Shown: one piece after another, positions 52,680 through 61,571 of the stretch
Numbering within the stretch: the stretch's first letter is position 1
Layout: each line of letters starts with the position of its first letter
NCBI GenBank assembly: GCA_002435715.1
Contig: DISD01000031.1
Coordinates: forward strand, 2,294-66,293
DNA length: 64,000 nt
Origin: Rhodospirillaceae bacterium UBA6219
GTDB lineage: Bacteria > Pseudomonadota > Alphaproteobacteria > Rhodospirillales > Magnetospirillaceae
Direction of reading: 5' to 3'
The notes under the pieces: model-generated
Database searches by the model: none
Told to the model about the DNA's origin: nothing
The model's input: the letters and a program-made list of their open reading frames with translations, nothing else
Made by a program: the position numbers and the translations under genes

Positions 52680-53041
52680 GCCTCGTTCTCCTCGATGTCT
52701 TGGATGTCGTCTTCCTCGATGGTGCCGAAGGCTTCGTGGATGCGGACGACCAGCGCCAGTCCCAGGGCGGTGGTGGCGATGCCGACGACGATGGCGGTCA
52801 GGATCAGCACATGGGGCAGCGGATTGGAAAACACCACGCCGTCCACAGGTCCGGCCGGCAGGATGGGGGCGGTGCCGTCCTTGATCTTGCCCATGGTGAT
52901 GTAAAGCACGAAGACCGAGATCTGGAACACGCCCAAGCCCACCAGCTTCTTGACCAGGTTGCCCCGCGCGATGACGGTGTAAAGTCCCGCCATCATCAAG
53001 ATGATCGCCATCCAGTAATTGAACAGGCCGGGCACTTCCAT
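52676..53041 (-). CDS. mrpC: MrpC/NuoK-like antiporter subunit
   Basis: 121 residues with three membrane helices, including NLVKKLVGLGVFQISVFVLY and PLPHVLILTAIVVGIATTALGL, the NuoK/MnhC pattern. The acidic tail EEDDIQDIEENEA is cytoplasmic by appearance. It lies 4 bp after mrpB and overlaps mrpD by four bases. Partner of MrpD in forming the ion path. Confidence 0.93.
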   Translation of the reverse strand: MEVPGLFNYWMAIILMMAGLYTVIARGNLVKKLVGLGVFQISVFVLYITMGKIKDGTAPILPAGPVDGVVFSNPLPHVLILTAIVVGIATTALGLALVVRIHEAFGTIEEDDIQDIEENEA

Positions 53042-53045
53042 GGGA

Positions 53046-53480
53046 TCAGTCCTGTTCGCGGGCCGAGGGATCGCGCGAGGCGAAGACGAAGAAGATGGTG
53101 GTCATGGCGGCGAACACGGTCATGCCGACGCCGAATTCCACCAAGAAGATGCCCACATGCTGGCCCAGCACCGGCTGGGCCGCCAGGGACGAGTAATCCA
53201 GGAAGCGCCCGCCTTCGGCCAGGGCCAGAACCCCGGTGCCGGCATAGATCAACACGCCCAGCGACAGCAGCAGGCGGCGGATGCCGGCGGGAAGGGCGCG
53301 CCGGGCATGGGCGATGCCGAAGACGATGGCGTACAAGATGAAGGCCGAGGCGAAGATAACGCCGGCCTGGAACCCGCCGCCGGGACCGAAATCACCGTGG
53401 AACTGGACGTAAAGGGCGAACATCAGGATGAACGGGATCAGGAACTTGGTCCCGACCCGCAGAATGGGTTTCTCCCTCAT
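53046..53480 (-). CDS. mrpB: MrpB antiporter subunit
   Basis: 144 residues, about four membrane helices, with the MnhB/MbhF signature FHGDFGPGGGFQAGVIFASA near residue 30 and LVEFGVGMTVFA near the C-terminus. ATGA overlap with the upstream MbhD/E-like gene. Confidence 0.93.
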   Translation of the reverse strand: MREKPILRVGTKFLIPFILMFALYVQFHGDFGPGGGFQAGVIFASAFILYAIVFGIAHARRALPAGIRRLLLSLGVLIYAGTGVLALAEGGRFLDYSSLAAQPVLGQHVGIFLVEFGVGMTVFAAMTTIFFVFASRDPSAREQD

Positions 53481-54007
53481 GGCTTGCGCCTCCCCCGCGC
53501 CAGCAGCGCCATCACCCCGATGGCGGCGGTGAAGATCACCGTGGTCTCGCCCAAGGTGTCATAGCCGCGATAGCTGGCCAGCACCGAGGTCACCACGTTG
53601 GGCGGTCCCACCTCGGCGGTGGAATCCTTCATGTAGCGCGGCGCCACGTGGTGGTGGATGGGGGCGTCGGGGTCGCCGTATTCCGGCATGTCCAAAGTGG
53701 CCCAGATCAGCAGCGAACCGGTGGCGGCCACGGTGAACAGACCGGCCAGGGACGGTTTCTTGCCCTGCTTTTCCTGGCGCGGCACCAGGGTCAGGGTGCC
53801 CAGCATCAAGACGGTGGCGATGCCGGCGCCGACGGCGGCTTCGGTGAAGGCCACGTCGACGGCGTCCAGCAAGACGTAAAGGGTGGCGCCCATCAGCGAA
53901 TAGGCACCCGACAGCATGGCCACCGCGAACAGGTCGCGCAGCCACAGCACCGCCAGGGCCGCCACCACCATCATCCCCAAGATGACGATGTCGAGAAGTT
54001 CGATCAC
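53477..54007 (-). CDS. MbhD/MbhE-like antiporter subunit (DUF4040)
   Basis: 176 residues. The first 80 form the DUF4040/MbhD helices (AVLWLRDLFAVAMLSGAYSL, DVAFTEAAVGAGI), equivalent to part of the C-terminal end of MrpA; the rest resembles MbhE (PPNVVTSVLASYRGYDTLGE). Archaeal Mbh complexes encode these as separate small genes, and the order here is the same. The start is GTG at 54007, its G-T-G-A overlapping the mrpG stop; a longer open frame to 54040 is not needed. Confidence 0.87.
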   Translation of the reverse strand: MIELLDIVILGMMVVAALAVLWLRDLFAVAMLSGAYSLMGATLYVLLDAVDVAFTEAAVGAGIATVLMLGTLTLVPRQEKQGKKPSLAGLFTVAATGSLLIWATLDMPEYGDPDAPIHHHVAPRYMKDSTAEVGPPNVVTSVLASYRGYDTLGETTVIFTAAIGVMALLARGRRKP

Positions 54008-54330
54008 GGCGCGTCCCCCTTGTCGGCTTGGCGCAGCCACGGCTTGATACCGTCCAGGATGGCGGCGCGGGCCAAAGCGTGCGAGGTCATGGGGCTGGTG
54101 AAGGCCAAGAACACCACGATCAGCACCAACTTCACCATGACCAGCCAGTCGGGCGCCTGCAGCAGCATGCCCAGGACCAACAGGCCGGCCCCCATGGTGT
54201 CGGTCATGCCGGCGCCGTGCAGGCGGGTGAAGACGTCGGGCAACCGCAACAGCCCCAGCGTGCCGATCAGCACGAAACCGGCGCCCCCCAGCATCAGCGC
54301 CCAGGACAAGGTGTCGAGGATCAGGCTCAT
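54004..54330 (-). CDS. mrpG: MrpG antiporter subunit
   Basis: 108 residues, three membrane helices, with GLLRLPDVFTRLHGAGMTDT, the MnhG signature. Overlaps both neighbouring genes by four bases. Small accessory subunit of the antiporter complex. Confidence 0.93.
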   Translation of the reverse strand: MSLILDTLSWALMLGGAGFVLIGTLGLLRLPDVFTRLHGAGMTDTMGAGLLVLGMLLQAPDWLVMVKLVLIVVFLAFTSPMTSHALARAAILDGIKPWLRQADKGDAP

Positions 54331-54635
54331 AATTCCCCCTCGGCGTTGTCGCCCACCGGAAAGCCCAGGCTGCGATAGCGGACGAACTTGGTAACCGCCA
54401 CCGTGCCGATGAAGTTGATCAGGGCGTAGACCAGGGCGATATCCAGGAATTCCGGTCGCCGGGTCAGAAAGCCGATGACGGCGATCATCAACAGCGTCTT
54501 GGTGCCGAAGGCGTTCACCGCCAGGATGCGGTCATAGACGGTGGGGCCCAGCAAGGCCCGGACCAGAGCCATGACCATGGCCACCAAAAGCGCCCCGGCG
54601 GCGGCGGCGAACATCAAGGTGGTGTGGTCCATCAT
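54327..54635 (-). CDS. mrpF: MrpF antiporter subunit
   Basis: 102 residues, three membrane helices with RALLGPTVYDRILAVNAFGT and RRPEFLDIALVYALINFIGT, typical of MnhF. Two start codons are adjacent (54635 and 54632); the first overlaps the mrpE stop as ATGA. Confidence 0.93.
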   Translation of the reverse strand: MMDHTTLMFAAAAGALLVAMVMALVRALLGPTVYDRILAVNAFGTKTLLMIAVIGFLTRRPEFLDIALVYALINFIGTVAVTKFVRYRSLGFPVGDNAEGEL

Positions 54636-55111
54636 CGGTCCCCCATCAGCACGCAGACGCGGCGGTCCATGTCGCCGGTTTCCAGTCCTTCACGGGCGCC
54701 GGCGTTCAGCGCGTGGATGGTCAGGCTGCCGTCGTCGTCCACTCCCATGGTGACGGTGCCCGGGGTCAGGGTGATGGAATTGGCGTAGATGGTGCGCCCC
54801 AGATCGTCGGATTGGCTGGCCTTGACCTTGAAGACGGCGGGGGCCACCGCGCCGGGACCGGCCAGGATGGTGCGCGCCACATCCAGATTGGCCTTGACGA
54901 TTTCGACGGCCAGCCACGGCCAATAGCCCAGGCCGCGCCAAGTCAGGTGCAGGGGATGGCCTTCGTGGTCGACGGAATCCAGCCGCCGGGCGATCCAGGC
55001 GACCAAGGCGGCGGACGCGACACCCAAGGCCAGCAGCCACGGCTCGCCATGGCCGCTCATCACCAGCCACAGCACCAGCATCAGAATGAACAGGCTGACG
55101 ATCCGTGCCAT
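54632..55111 (-). CDS. mrpE: MrpE antiporter subunit
   Basis: 159 residues: two N-terminal membrane helices and a cytoplasmic domain with the MnhE motif YANSITLTPGTVTM near residue 110. First core gene of the antiporter operon, 12 bp after the receiver-like gene. Confidence 0.92.
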   Translation of the reverse strand: MARIVSLFILMLVLWLVMSGHGEPWLLALGVASAALVAWIARRLDSVDHEGHPLHLTWRGLGYWPWLAVEIVKANLDVARTILAGPGAVAPAVFKVKASQSDDLGRTIYANSITLTPGTVTMGVDDDGSLTIHALNAGAREGLETGDMDRRVCVLMGDR

Positions 55112-55123
55112 GCTTCGCGCCCC

Positions 55124-55480
55124 CTAAGCGATCAGGCGGGCCAGTTCGGCACGGCCCAGTTCGGTCGACACCACCATGTCGGCGCCGACCACCCGGGCCA
55201 GGCGTTCCATGTCGCCATCCAGGTAGCCGCGAACCGGCACCACCGCCAGACGCAAGCCGGGGAAGCGGGCCTTGATGTCGGAAATGGTCGCTGCCGGGGC
55301 GCCGATGCCGTACAGGCGGTCGGTCAGCACGGCGCCGGCATCGGTTTCGGCGATCTTGGCGCCGACATCGTCGCCATCGTCCACCAAGGTGACGTCGCCG
55401 CCGGCCTGGGTCAGCCAAAAGGCAAGAAGGTCGCGGGTCGGTTCGTCACCGACAAGCATCACCACCTTGTTGCGCCGCAT
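55124..55480 (-). CDS. Degenerate receiver-like protein heading the antiporter operon
   Basis: 118 residues with the layout of a response-regulator receiver: VVMLVGDEPTRDLLAFWLTQ at the start and AGAVLTDRLYG at the strand that normally bears the phospho-acceptor Asp. The conserved switch Lys is replaced (VVSTELG). No output domain. It is 12 bp from mrpE, so it is probably a dedicated regulator or assembly factor for the antiporter. Receiver ancestry is likely; whether it is phosphorylated is open. Confidence 0.65.
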   Translation of the reverse strand: MRRNKVVMLVGDEPTRDLLAFWLTQAGGDVTLVDDGDDVGAKIAETDAGAVLTDRLYGIGAPAATISDIKARFPGLRLAVVPVRGYLDGDMERLARVVGADMVVSTELGRAELARLIA

Positions 55481-55507
55481 GGGAACCTCTTCGCATCACA
55501 TTCGATG

Positions 55508-55588
55508 CCTAAGAATCCGCCAGCAGCCCGGCGCGGCACAATTCGCACGGTTTCTTAGGGGGTTTCACCAGCCGCATGACCCCTTAGG
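55508..55588. repeat. Three CCTAAG/CTTAGG motifs in the antiporter promoter region
   Basis: CCTAAG at 55508-55513 and its inverse CTTAGG at 55554-55559 and 55583-55588 lie in the 117-bp gap upstream of the receiver-antiporter operon, next to the stop of the FixJ-like regulator. They could be binding sites for that regulator. Short motifs like this can recur by chance. Confidence 0.35.
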
Positions 55589-55597
55589 TATTATTGC

Positions 55598-56206
55598 TTA
55601 TTCAAGCAATATGGCTTGGCGCACCAGATCGGGCAAACTGTCGGCCTTCATCTTGTCCATCACATGGGTGCGGTGCACGTCGACGGTGCGCGGGCTGATG
55701 CCCAGGCGCTGGGCCACTTCCTTGTTGGACAGCCCGGCCACCACCAGATCCATCACTTGGCGTTCGCGTTCGGTCAGCAACGCCACGCGGGCCCTGGCCC
55801 CGGCCTGACGTCCGGCGGTGCCGGCGTCGAAACCCGGCGCCAAGGCCTTGTGCAAGGCGTCCAACAGTGCCTGGTTGGGGAACGGCTTTTCGATGAAATC
55901 CACCGCGCCGCCCTGCACCGCCTGGACCGCCATGGGGATGTCGCCATGGCCGGTGATGAAGATGGTGGGGATGCGAATGCCGCGTTCGTGCAAGGCGTGC
56001 TGCAGTTCCAGCCCCGACATCAACGGCATGCGCACGTCGCTGACCAGACAGCCGCGCAAACCGGGATGGGCGAAATCCAAAAAGGCACGGGCGCCGTCGA
56101 AGCCCTGGGCGTCATAGCCTTCGCCCATCAGCAGGGCGCACAGCGAATCGCGCACCGCCGAATCGTCGTCGACGACCCACACCGAAAGGGTTTCAACTGT
56201 GCTCAT
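55598..56206 (-). CDS. FixJ/TtrR-type response regulator
   Basis: 202 residues: receiver (about 5-120; VVDDDSAVR, Asp in CLVSDVRMPLMSG, Lys in IEKPF) and LuxR-type HTH (about 140-200; LTERERQVMDLVVAGLSNKE, SPRTVDVHRTHVMDKM). It likely controls transcription when phosphorylated by the MASE1 kinase encoded just upstream, whose last 14 bases overlap its start. The ATG at 56206 begins the receiver; longer in-frame starts lie inside the kinase gene. A short hairpin overlaps its stop. The neighbouring antiporter operon is a candidate target. Confidence 0.92.
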   Translation of the reverse strand: MSTVETLSVWVVDDDSAVRDSLCALLMGEGYDAQGFDGARAFLDFAHPGLRGCLVSDVRMPLMSGLELQHALHERGIRIPTIFITGHGDIPMAVQAVQGGAVDFIEKPFPNQALLDALHKALAPGFDAGTAGRQAGARARVALLTERERQVMDLVVAGLSNKEVAQRLGISPRTVDVHRTHVMDKMKADSLPDLVRQAILLE

Positions 56207-57776
56207 GACGGGCCTCGATGGGCAGGCGGACATGGAACACGGCGCCATGTCCGGGTTGCGGGGGATCGTGCCACAAAGCGCCGCCATGGTGTTCGGCGAT
56301 GGCGCGGCTGATGGCCAGGCCGACGCCCATGCCCTGGGCACGGGTGGTCACGAAGGGTTCGAAGATATGTTGTGCGCGGTCCGGGTCAAGTCCCGGTCCG
56401 CTGTCGGACACCGTCAGGCGGATGTTTTCACCGTCATGACGGCAGGTTTCCACCCGGATGTGGCGTTCACGGCTGTCATCCTCGGCGATGGCGTGGATGG
56501 CGTTGGTCAGCAGGTTGACCGCCACCTGCAGAACCTGGACGCCGTCGGCCATGATCACCGGCAAATCGTCGCCCAGGACCAGGACGACGTCGACGCCGTG
56601 GCGCCGGGCCAACGGCTCGGTCATCTCGACGGCGTCGCGCAGCGTGCGACCCAGATCGACCGCTTCGACCAGGAACTCGCTTTTGCGGGTGAAGTCGCGC
56701 ATGCGGCGGATGATGGAATCGGCCCGCATGACCTGGGTGTCGGTGTTGTGCATCAGCCGCAGCGCCTCGTCCACCTGCGAGGGATCGCGTTCCAACAGCC
56801 GCCGCGCCGCGCCGACATAGTTGACGATGGCCAGCATGGGCTGTTTCAGCTCGTGCGCCATGCCGGTGGCGATTTCGTTGCTGGTGTGGATGCGCGACAT
56901 GCGGGCCAGTTCATCCATGCGGGTGCGGATGGCCAGTTCGGCCCGGCGCCGGGCCTGGGCGGTGGCCGCCATCAGGCTGCCGGTCAGCACCAGGGTCAGC
57001 ATCAGGAATTGCAGGGCGGTCACCCGTCCGTCATCCATGTCGCGCAGGTAGGTGGCGGCCATCATCACCACCTGGATCAGCGCCATGGCGGCCAGGGTGG
57101 TGGTGATGCCGCCACGCAGTGCCAGCCAGATGACGGGCAGGAACAAAAGATAGAAGAACTGGAACTCGTCGGTGGCTTCCAGACCGAACACCACCACCGC
57201 CATCAGCAAGGTGACGGCGAACTGACCCTCGCGCTCCAGCGGCCAGCCTTGCTTCAGGTCGCGGAAGGTGTCGCCGCCCAGATGCAGGAACAACGGCGCG
57301 AACAGACAGATGCCGATCAGGTCGCCCACCCATTGGCGCAGGAACATGGCCGCCACCCAATCGGTTTCGAAATGGGGCAGATGCACGGCCAGGGCGATGC
57401 GCGCCCCGGTGGTCACCAGGGCGGCCAGGGCCATGGTCACGAAGAACGCGGTCAGGGCACGCGGCTTGTCCACCGGCGGCACCACCCGCAGCCAATGTCG
57501 CAACAGGGTGGTGGCGGCGGTGTAAAGCGCGGCGGAAACGATCTCGGTGGGGATCGACACCGTCAGCGGCACCTCGCGCACCAACTGGTCGGCGACGATG
57601 GCGGCCCCCGCCACCACCGGGGCGAAGGCGATGCCATGGCGTAACAGCATGGCCACCGCCAAACCGCTGTTGGGGTTCCACGGTGAAATGGGCAGGCCAT
57701 GGAAGCCATGGACATAGCTGATGGCGTCCAAGGCGATGAAGGCGACGACGAAAAGGACAACGCGCGACAGGGTCAT
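56193..57776 (-). CDS. MASE1-domain sensor histidine kinase
   Basis: 527 residues. The N-terminal 280 residues are an eight-helix MASE1 membrane sensor (ISPWNPNSGLAVAMLLRHG and WVGDLIGICLFAPLFLHLGG are typical). Then comes a HisKA-type region with His in ATGMAHELKQPMLAIVNYV and an ATPase with DSGPGLDPD and GMGVGLAISRAI. The MAHELxQPLxAI form of the H-box is that of the FixL/DctB group, matching the FixJ-type partner. The signal is unknown. An ATG at 57776 is preferred to a TTG at 57794. Confidence 0.9.
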   Translation of the reverse strand: MTLSRVVLFVVAFIALDAISYVHGFHGLPISPWNPNSGLAVAMLLRHGIAFAPVVAGAAIVADQLVREVPLTVSIPTEIVSAALYTAATTLLRHWLRVVPPVDKPRALTAFFVTMALAALVTTGARIALAVHLPHFETDWVAAMFLRQWVGDLIGICLFAPLFLHLGGDTFRDLKQGWPLEREGQFAVTLLMAVVVFGLEATDEFQFFYLLFLPVIWLALRGGITTTLAAMALIQVVMMAATYLRDMDDGRVTALQFLMLTLVLTGSLMAATAQARRRAELAIRTRMDELARMSRIHTSNEIATGMAHELKQPMLAIVNYVGAARRLLERDPSQVDEALRLMHNTDTQVMRADSIIRRMRDFTRKSEFLVEAVDLGRTLRDAVEMTEPLARRHGVDVVLVLGDDLPVIMADGVQVLQVAVNLLTNAIHAIAEDDSRERHIRVETCRHDGENIRLTVSDSGPGLDPDRAQHIFEPFVTTRAQGMGVGLAISRAIAEHHGGALWHDPPQPGHGAVFHVRLPIEARHEHS

Positions 57777-57815
57777 GGGGCCAAAGGTAGTCAAATCCCC
57801 GCCCTGGCGCCACGC

Positions 57816-59408
57816 TTAGTATCCGGCGGCGGCTCCGTCGCTGCGCGGGTCGGTCGCACCTTCCATCCAACCGCCGGGGTGGCGGACGATGGCCCCGGCA
57901 TGACCCATGGTGGATGAAAAAGCCGGCAGGATTTCCACCGCGTGTCCGGCATCGCGCAGGCCTTGCACCACTTCCGGGGCGAAGCGGTCTTCCAGCTTCA
58001 GGGTGACGCTGTCCTCGCCCCAGGTGCGGCCCAGCAGCCAACGCGGCGCGGTGATCGCCTGTTGCAAGGGCTGGCCGTACAGCACATGGCGGGTGAACAG
58101 CGCCGATTGGGTTTGCGGCTGGCCTTCGCCGCCCATGGTGCCATAGACCATGGTGCGACCATCCTTGAGAACGGCCATGGCCGGGTTCAGGGTGTGGAAG
58201 GGTTTGCGTCCCGGTTTCAGGGCGTTCCAGCCATCCTCGGCGATGCGGAAGCTGGCGCCGCGATTTTGCCAGACCAGACCGCTGCGCGGCAGCACCACGC
58301 CGGACCCGAACTCGAAATAAATGCTTTGGATGAAGCTGACGGAACGCCCCTTGCCGTCGATGGCGCCCATCCAGGTGGTGTCGCCGCCGCTGGGCGGGGC
58401 CGGCCAGGGCAGGGCGGATTGCCTGTCGATGCGGGCGGCCAGTTGGTCCAGCCGTGCCGATTCCAACCAGGTTTCGGCGCTTTCCACCATATAGGCCGGG
58501 TCGCCCACCACCTTGTCGCGGACCAGAAAAGCTTGCTTGGTGGCTTCGACCAAGCCGTGGATATGGGCGAAGCTTTCGCCTTCCTCCACCCCCAGCCGGT
58601 CGAACAAGGCCAGGATCATCAGCGACGCCAAGCCTTGGGTCGGCGGCGGGAAATTGTAGACCCGGCCGCACTTCAGTGGCACCGCCAGCGCCTTGCGGAT
58701 CTGCGCCCGGTGCGCCGCCAGATCGGCCCCGACCAGCGGCGATCCGACGTCGAACAGATCCTTGGCGATGTCGGCGGCAAGCGCACCACGATAAAAGCCG
58801 TCCAGGCCGTCGGCGGCCAGACGGCGAAGCGTGCGGGCCAGTTCCGGCTGGTGCAGTTCCACCCCTTCCGCCGGGGCGGCGCCGTCCACCAGGAAGCGTT
58901 GGGCGAAGCCCGGGGCGGTGGCCAATTCATCCAGCTTGGCGCTGGTCAGATGATGTTGGCTGTTGGTCACCGCGTATCCGGCTTCGGCGTGGAAGATGGC
59001 TTCTTCCAGCAAGCGGGACAGGGGAAGCGCCTTGCCGGCCCAGCCCTGGGCGTAATCCAGCGCCGTCTGCCAGCCCGACACCGTGCCGGCCACGGTGTTG
59101 GCGGCCAATCCACCGCGCCACGGCACCGCATCCAGCCCGGACTTGCGGTAAAGCGCCACGTCCACCTGCGAGCCGGCGGCGCCGCAGGCATCGATAGCCA
59201 CCGGTTCCTGGCCCGGCTCGGCGATCAGCCAAAAGCCGTCGCCCCCCAGCCCGGTCATGTGCGGATAGACCGCCGCCAGACAGGCGGCCATGGCGACCAC
59301 CGCCTCGACGGCATTGCCGCCGTCGCGCAGGACCGACAGGCCGGCTTGCGAGGCCAGATGATGAGGCGCGGTGACCATGCCACGCCGGGCGCGGGGGGTG
59401 TTCAACAT
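57816..59408 (-). CDS. Gamma-glutamyltransferase-family enzyme, cytoplasmic type
   Basis: 530 residues of the GGT/CapD N-terminal nucleophile family, closest in length and style to YwrD-like members. The self-cleavage/nucleophile Thr is in GGDTTWMGAIDG (about residue 343), with GGEGQPQTQ matching the GGxxQPQ substrate-binding loop and VYGTMGGEG before it. There is no signal peptide, unlike periplasmic glutathione GGTs. It is the last gene of the TRAP/TauE operon, 12 bp after TauE, so it may process an imported gamma-glutamyl or related compound. Substrate unproven. Confidence 0.88.
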   Translation of the reverse strand: MLNTPRARRGMVTAPHHLASQAGLSVLRDGGNAVEAVVAMAACLAAVYPHMTGLGGDGFWLIAEPGQEPVAIDACGAAGSQVDVALYRKSGLDAVPWRGGLAANTVAGTVSGWQTALDYAQGWAGKALPLSRLLEEAIFHAEAGYAVTNSQHHLTSAKLDELATAPGFAQRFLVDGAAPAEGVELHQPELARTLRRLAADGLDGFYRGALAADIAKDLFDVGSPLVGADLAAHRAQIRKALAVPLKCGRVYNFPPPTQGLASLMILALFDRLGVEEGESFAHIHGLVEATKQAFLVRDKVVGDPAYMVESAETWLESARLDQLAARIDRQSALPWPAPPSGGDTTWMGAIDGKGRSVSFIQSIYFEFGSGVVLPRSGLVWQNRGASFRIAEDGWNALKPGRKPFHTLNPAMAVLKDGRTMVYGTMGGEGQPQTQSALFTRHVLYGQPLQQAITAPRWLLGRTWGEDSVTLKLEDRFAPEVVQGLRDAGHAVEILPAFSSTMGHAGAIVRHPGGWMEGATDPRSDGAAAGY

Positions 59409-59420
59409 GGCGGGACGTTC

Positions 59421-60245
59421 CTAGGTCAGGATGGAATAGAACATGCGGGCGGCGGTCAGCGCCAGGAAGACGGCGAAGGCGCGGCGCAGGGCTTGGGTGT
59501 TCAGGCTGTGGGCAAGCTTGGCGCCGATGGGGGCCATGAATATCGAGGTGGGCAGGATCAAAGCCACCCCCAGCAGGTTGATGTAGCCCAGGCTGAAGGG
59601 CGGACGGCCGTCCACGCCCCAGCCGGTCAGCACGAAGCCGATGGCGCCGGGAATGGCGATGATGAAACCGATGGCGGCGGCGGTGCCGACAGCGCGGTGA
59701 ATGGGAAAGCGGAACAGCGACAAGATCGGCACCGACAACGTGCCGCCGCCGATCCCCATCATCGCCGAAAAGCCGCCGACGAACATGCCGATCAGCGCCT
59801 TGATCGGGTTCTTGGGCAAGGATTCGGCGATGTGCCAATCCTTCTTGCCGAACGCCATATGCAGGGCGACGAAGCTTGCCACTACCGCGAACACCCCGGT
59901 CAAGGCCGGACCGCGCACATATCCGGCGATGGATGTGCCCAGGATCACGCCCACCAGGATGAACGGGCCCCATTGTTTCAGCAGGTCCACATCCACCGCG
60001 CCCTTGCGCCAATGGCTGCGGGTGGAACTGACCGAGGTGGCGATGATGGTGGCCAAGGACGTGCCCACCGCCACATGCATGCGCACGGCTTCATCCAGGC
60101 CCATGGTGGTGAACAGGTGGAACAGCACGGGCACGATGACGATGCCGCCACCCACGCCCAGCAATCCGGCCGCCAGGCCGCCGGCAGCGCCGGCGGCCAA
60201 CAAGATGGCGGCCAGCACCGCCAGGTTGGAAAGGTCCAGTTCCAT
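59421..60245 (-). CDS. TauE/SafE-family anion exporter
   Basis: 274 residues, eight predicted membrane helices with the two TauE/SafE repeats (GGLAAGLLGVGGGIVIVPVL near the start, GGFSAMMGIGGGTLSVPIL in the middle). The family exports sulfite, sulfoacetate or other organic anions. In this operon it follows the TRAP importer by 3 bp, so it could export a product derived from the imported acid, for example sulfite from a sulfonate; this is inference. Confidence 0.9.
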   Translation of the reverse strand: MELDLSNLAVLAAILLAAGAAGGLAAGLLGVGGGIVIVPVLFHLFTTMGLDEAVRMHVAVGTSLATIIATSVSSTRSHWRKGAVDVDLLKQWGPFILVGVILGTSIAGYVRGPALTGVFAVVASFVALHMAFGKKDWHIAESLPKNPIKALIGMFVGGFSAMMGIGGGTLSVPILSLFRFPIHRAVGTAAAIGFIIAIPGAIGFVLTGWGVDGRPPFSLGYINLLGVALILPTSIFMAPIGAKLAHSLNTQALRRAFAVFLALTAARMFYSILT

Positions 60246-60248
60246 GAT

Positions 60249-61571
60249 TTACCAACCGATGGCCTTGGGCAGCCAGGTGGCCACCTTGGGATAGAAGAAC
60301 ACCAGCATCAGCGATACGCCTTGCAGCAAGATGAAGGGAATGACGCCGCGATAGATGTCGGTGGTGGCCACCGATTTGGGCGCGACGCCGCGCAGGAAGA
60401 ACAACGACCAGCCAAAGGGTGGGGTCAGGAAGCTTGATTGCAGGTTCAGCGCGATCAGCACCGCGATCCACACCAAATCGACCCCGGCGTCTTGCAAGAT
60501 CGGCAGGAACAAGGGCACGGCGATATAGCTGATCTCGATCCATTCGATGAAGAAGCCCAGCATGAAGATGATCAGCATCATGAACCAGATGTCGGAATTG
60601 ATGCCGCCGGGGATCAGCTCGAACAGGTCGTGGACCAGTTGTTCGCCCTGCAGGCCACGGAAGGCCAGGGCGAAGACCTGCGAACAGATCAGAATGAAGA
60701 ACATGCCCGCCGTGGTCTTGGCGGTGGCAAGCACGGTGTCGCGCAGGACCTTCAGATTGAAACGCCGGGCGATGGCGGCGACCAGGATGGCGCCGATGGC
60801 GCCCATGGACGCGGCTTCGGTGGGGGCGGCGACACCGCCGATGATCGACCCCAACACGGCGATGATCAGGCCGATGGGCGGCAAGCCCACCTTAAGCACC
60901 TTCAGCCACAATTCCTTACGGGCCAGGGCGTCGCGTTCCTCGGCCGGGACCGTCGGCGCCCGGTGCGGCTGCAGCCAGCCGACCACCAGGATATAGGTGA
61001 TGTAGATGCCGGCAAGCATCAGGCCGGGCAGCATGGCGGCGGCGAACAAGGTGCCCACCGACTGGCCCAGGATGTCGCCCAGCAGGATCAGCACCAGGGA
61101 TGGCGGGATGATCTGCCCCAACGACCCCGACGCGCAGATGGCGCCGCAAGCCAGCTTGGGGTCATAGCCGCGGCGCAGCAGCGCCGGCAGGGTCAACAGG
61201 CCCAGGGTGACGACGGTGGCGCCGACGATGCCGGTGGTGGCCCCCATCAACACGCCGACGACGATGATGCCGACCCCCATGCCGCCGCGCAGATTGCCCG
61301 ACAGATGGCCGATGACGTCCATCAGTTCCTCGGCGACGCGGGATTTCTCCAGCATCATCCCCATGAAGACGAAAAGCGGGATGGCGATCATGGTGTAATT
61401 GCCGGTGACGCCGAAAATACGCGCCGGCAACAGGTGGAACAGAGTTTCGCCAAAGCCCAGATAGCCGAAGAAGAATCCGGTCACCGCCAGGGTCAGCGCC
61501 ACCGGAATGCCCGCCACCAGCAAAACGAAGAAGGAAGCCAGGCAAAGGATGGCAAGGATTTCGTTGCTCAT
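60249..61571 (-). CDS. dctM: TRAP transporter large permease subunit
   Basis: 440 residues, about 12 membrane helices, DctM/TRAP-T family, with GTLFAAAMLPGLML and CGAICASGSLGQIIPPSLVL typical of the transport domain. It carries out Na+-driven uptake with the small subunit and the periplasmic binding protein. ATGA overlap with the dctQ stop. Confidence 0.93.
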   Translation of the reverse strand: MSNEILAILCLASFFVLLVAGIPVALTLAVTGFFFGYLGFGETLFHLLPARIFGVTGNYTMIAIPLFVFMGMMLEKSRVAEELMDVIGHLSGNLRGGMGVGIIVVGVLMGATTGIVGATVVTLGLLTLPALLRRGYDPKLACGAICASGSLGQIIPPSLVLILLGDILGQSVGTLFAAAMLPGLMLAGIYITYILVVGWLQPHRAPTVPAEERDALARKELWLKVLKVGLPPIGLIIAVLGSIIGGVAAPTEAASMGAIGAILVAAIARRFNLKVLRDTVLATAKTTAGMFFILICSQVFALAFRGLQGEQLVHDLFELIPGGINSDIWFMMLIIFMLGFFIEWIEISYIAVPLFLPILQDAGVDLVWIAVLIALNLQSSFLTPPFGWSLFFLRGVAPKSVATTDIYRGVIPFILLQGVSLMLVFFYPKVATWLPKAIGW

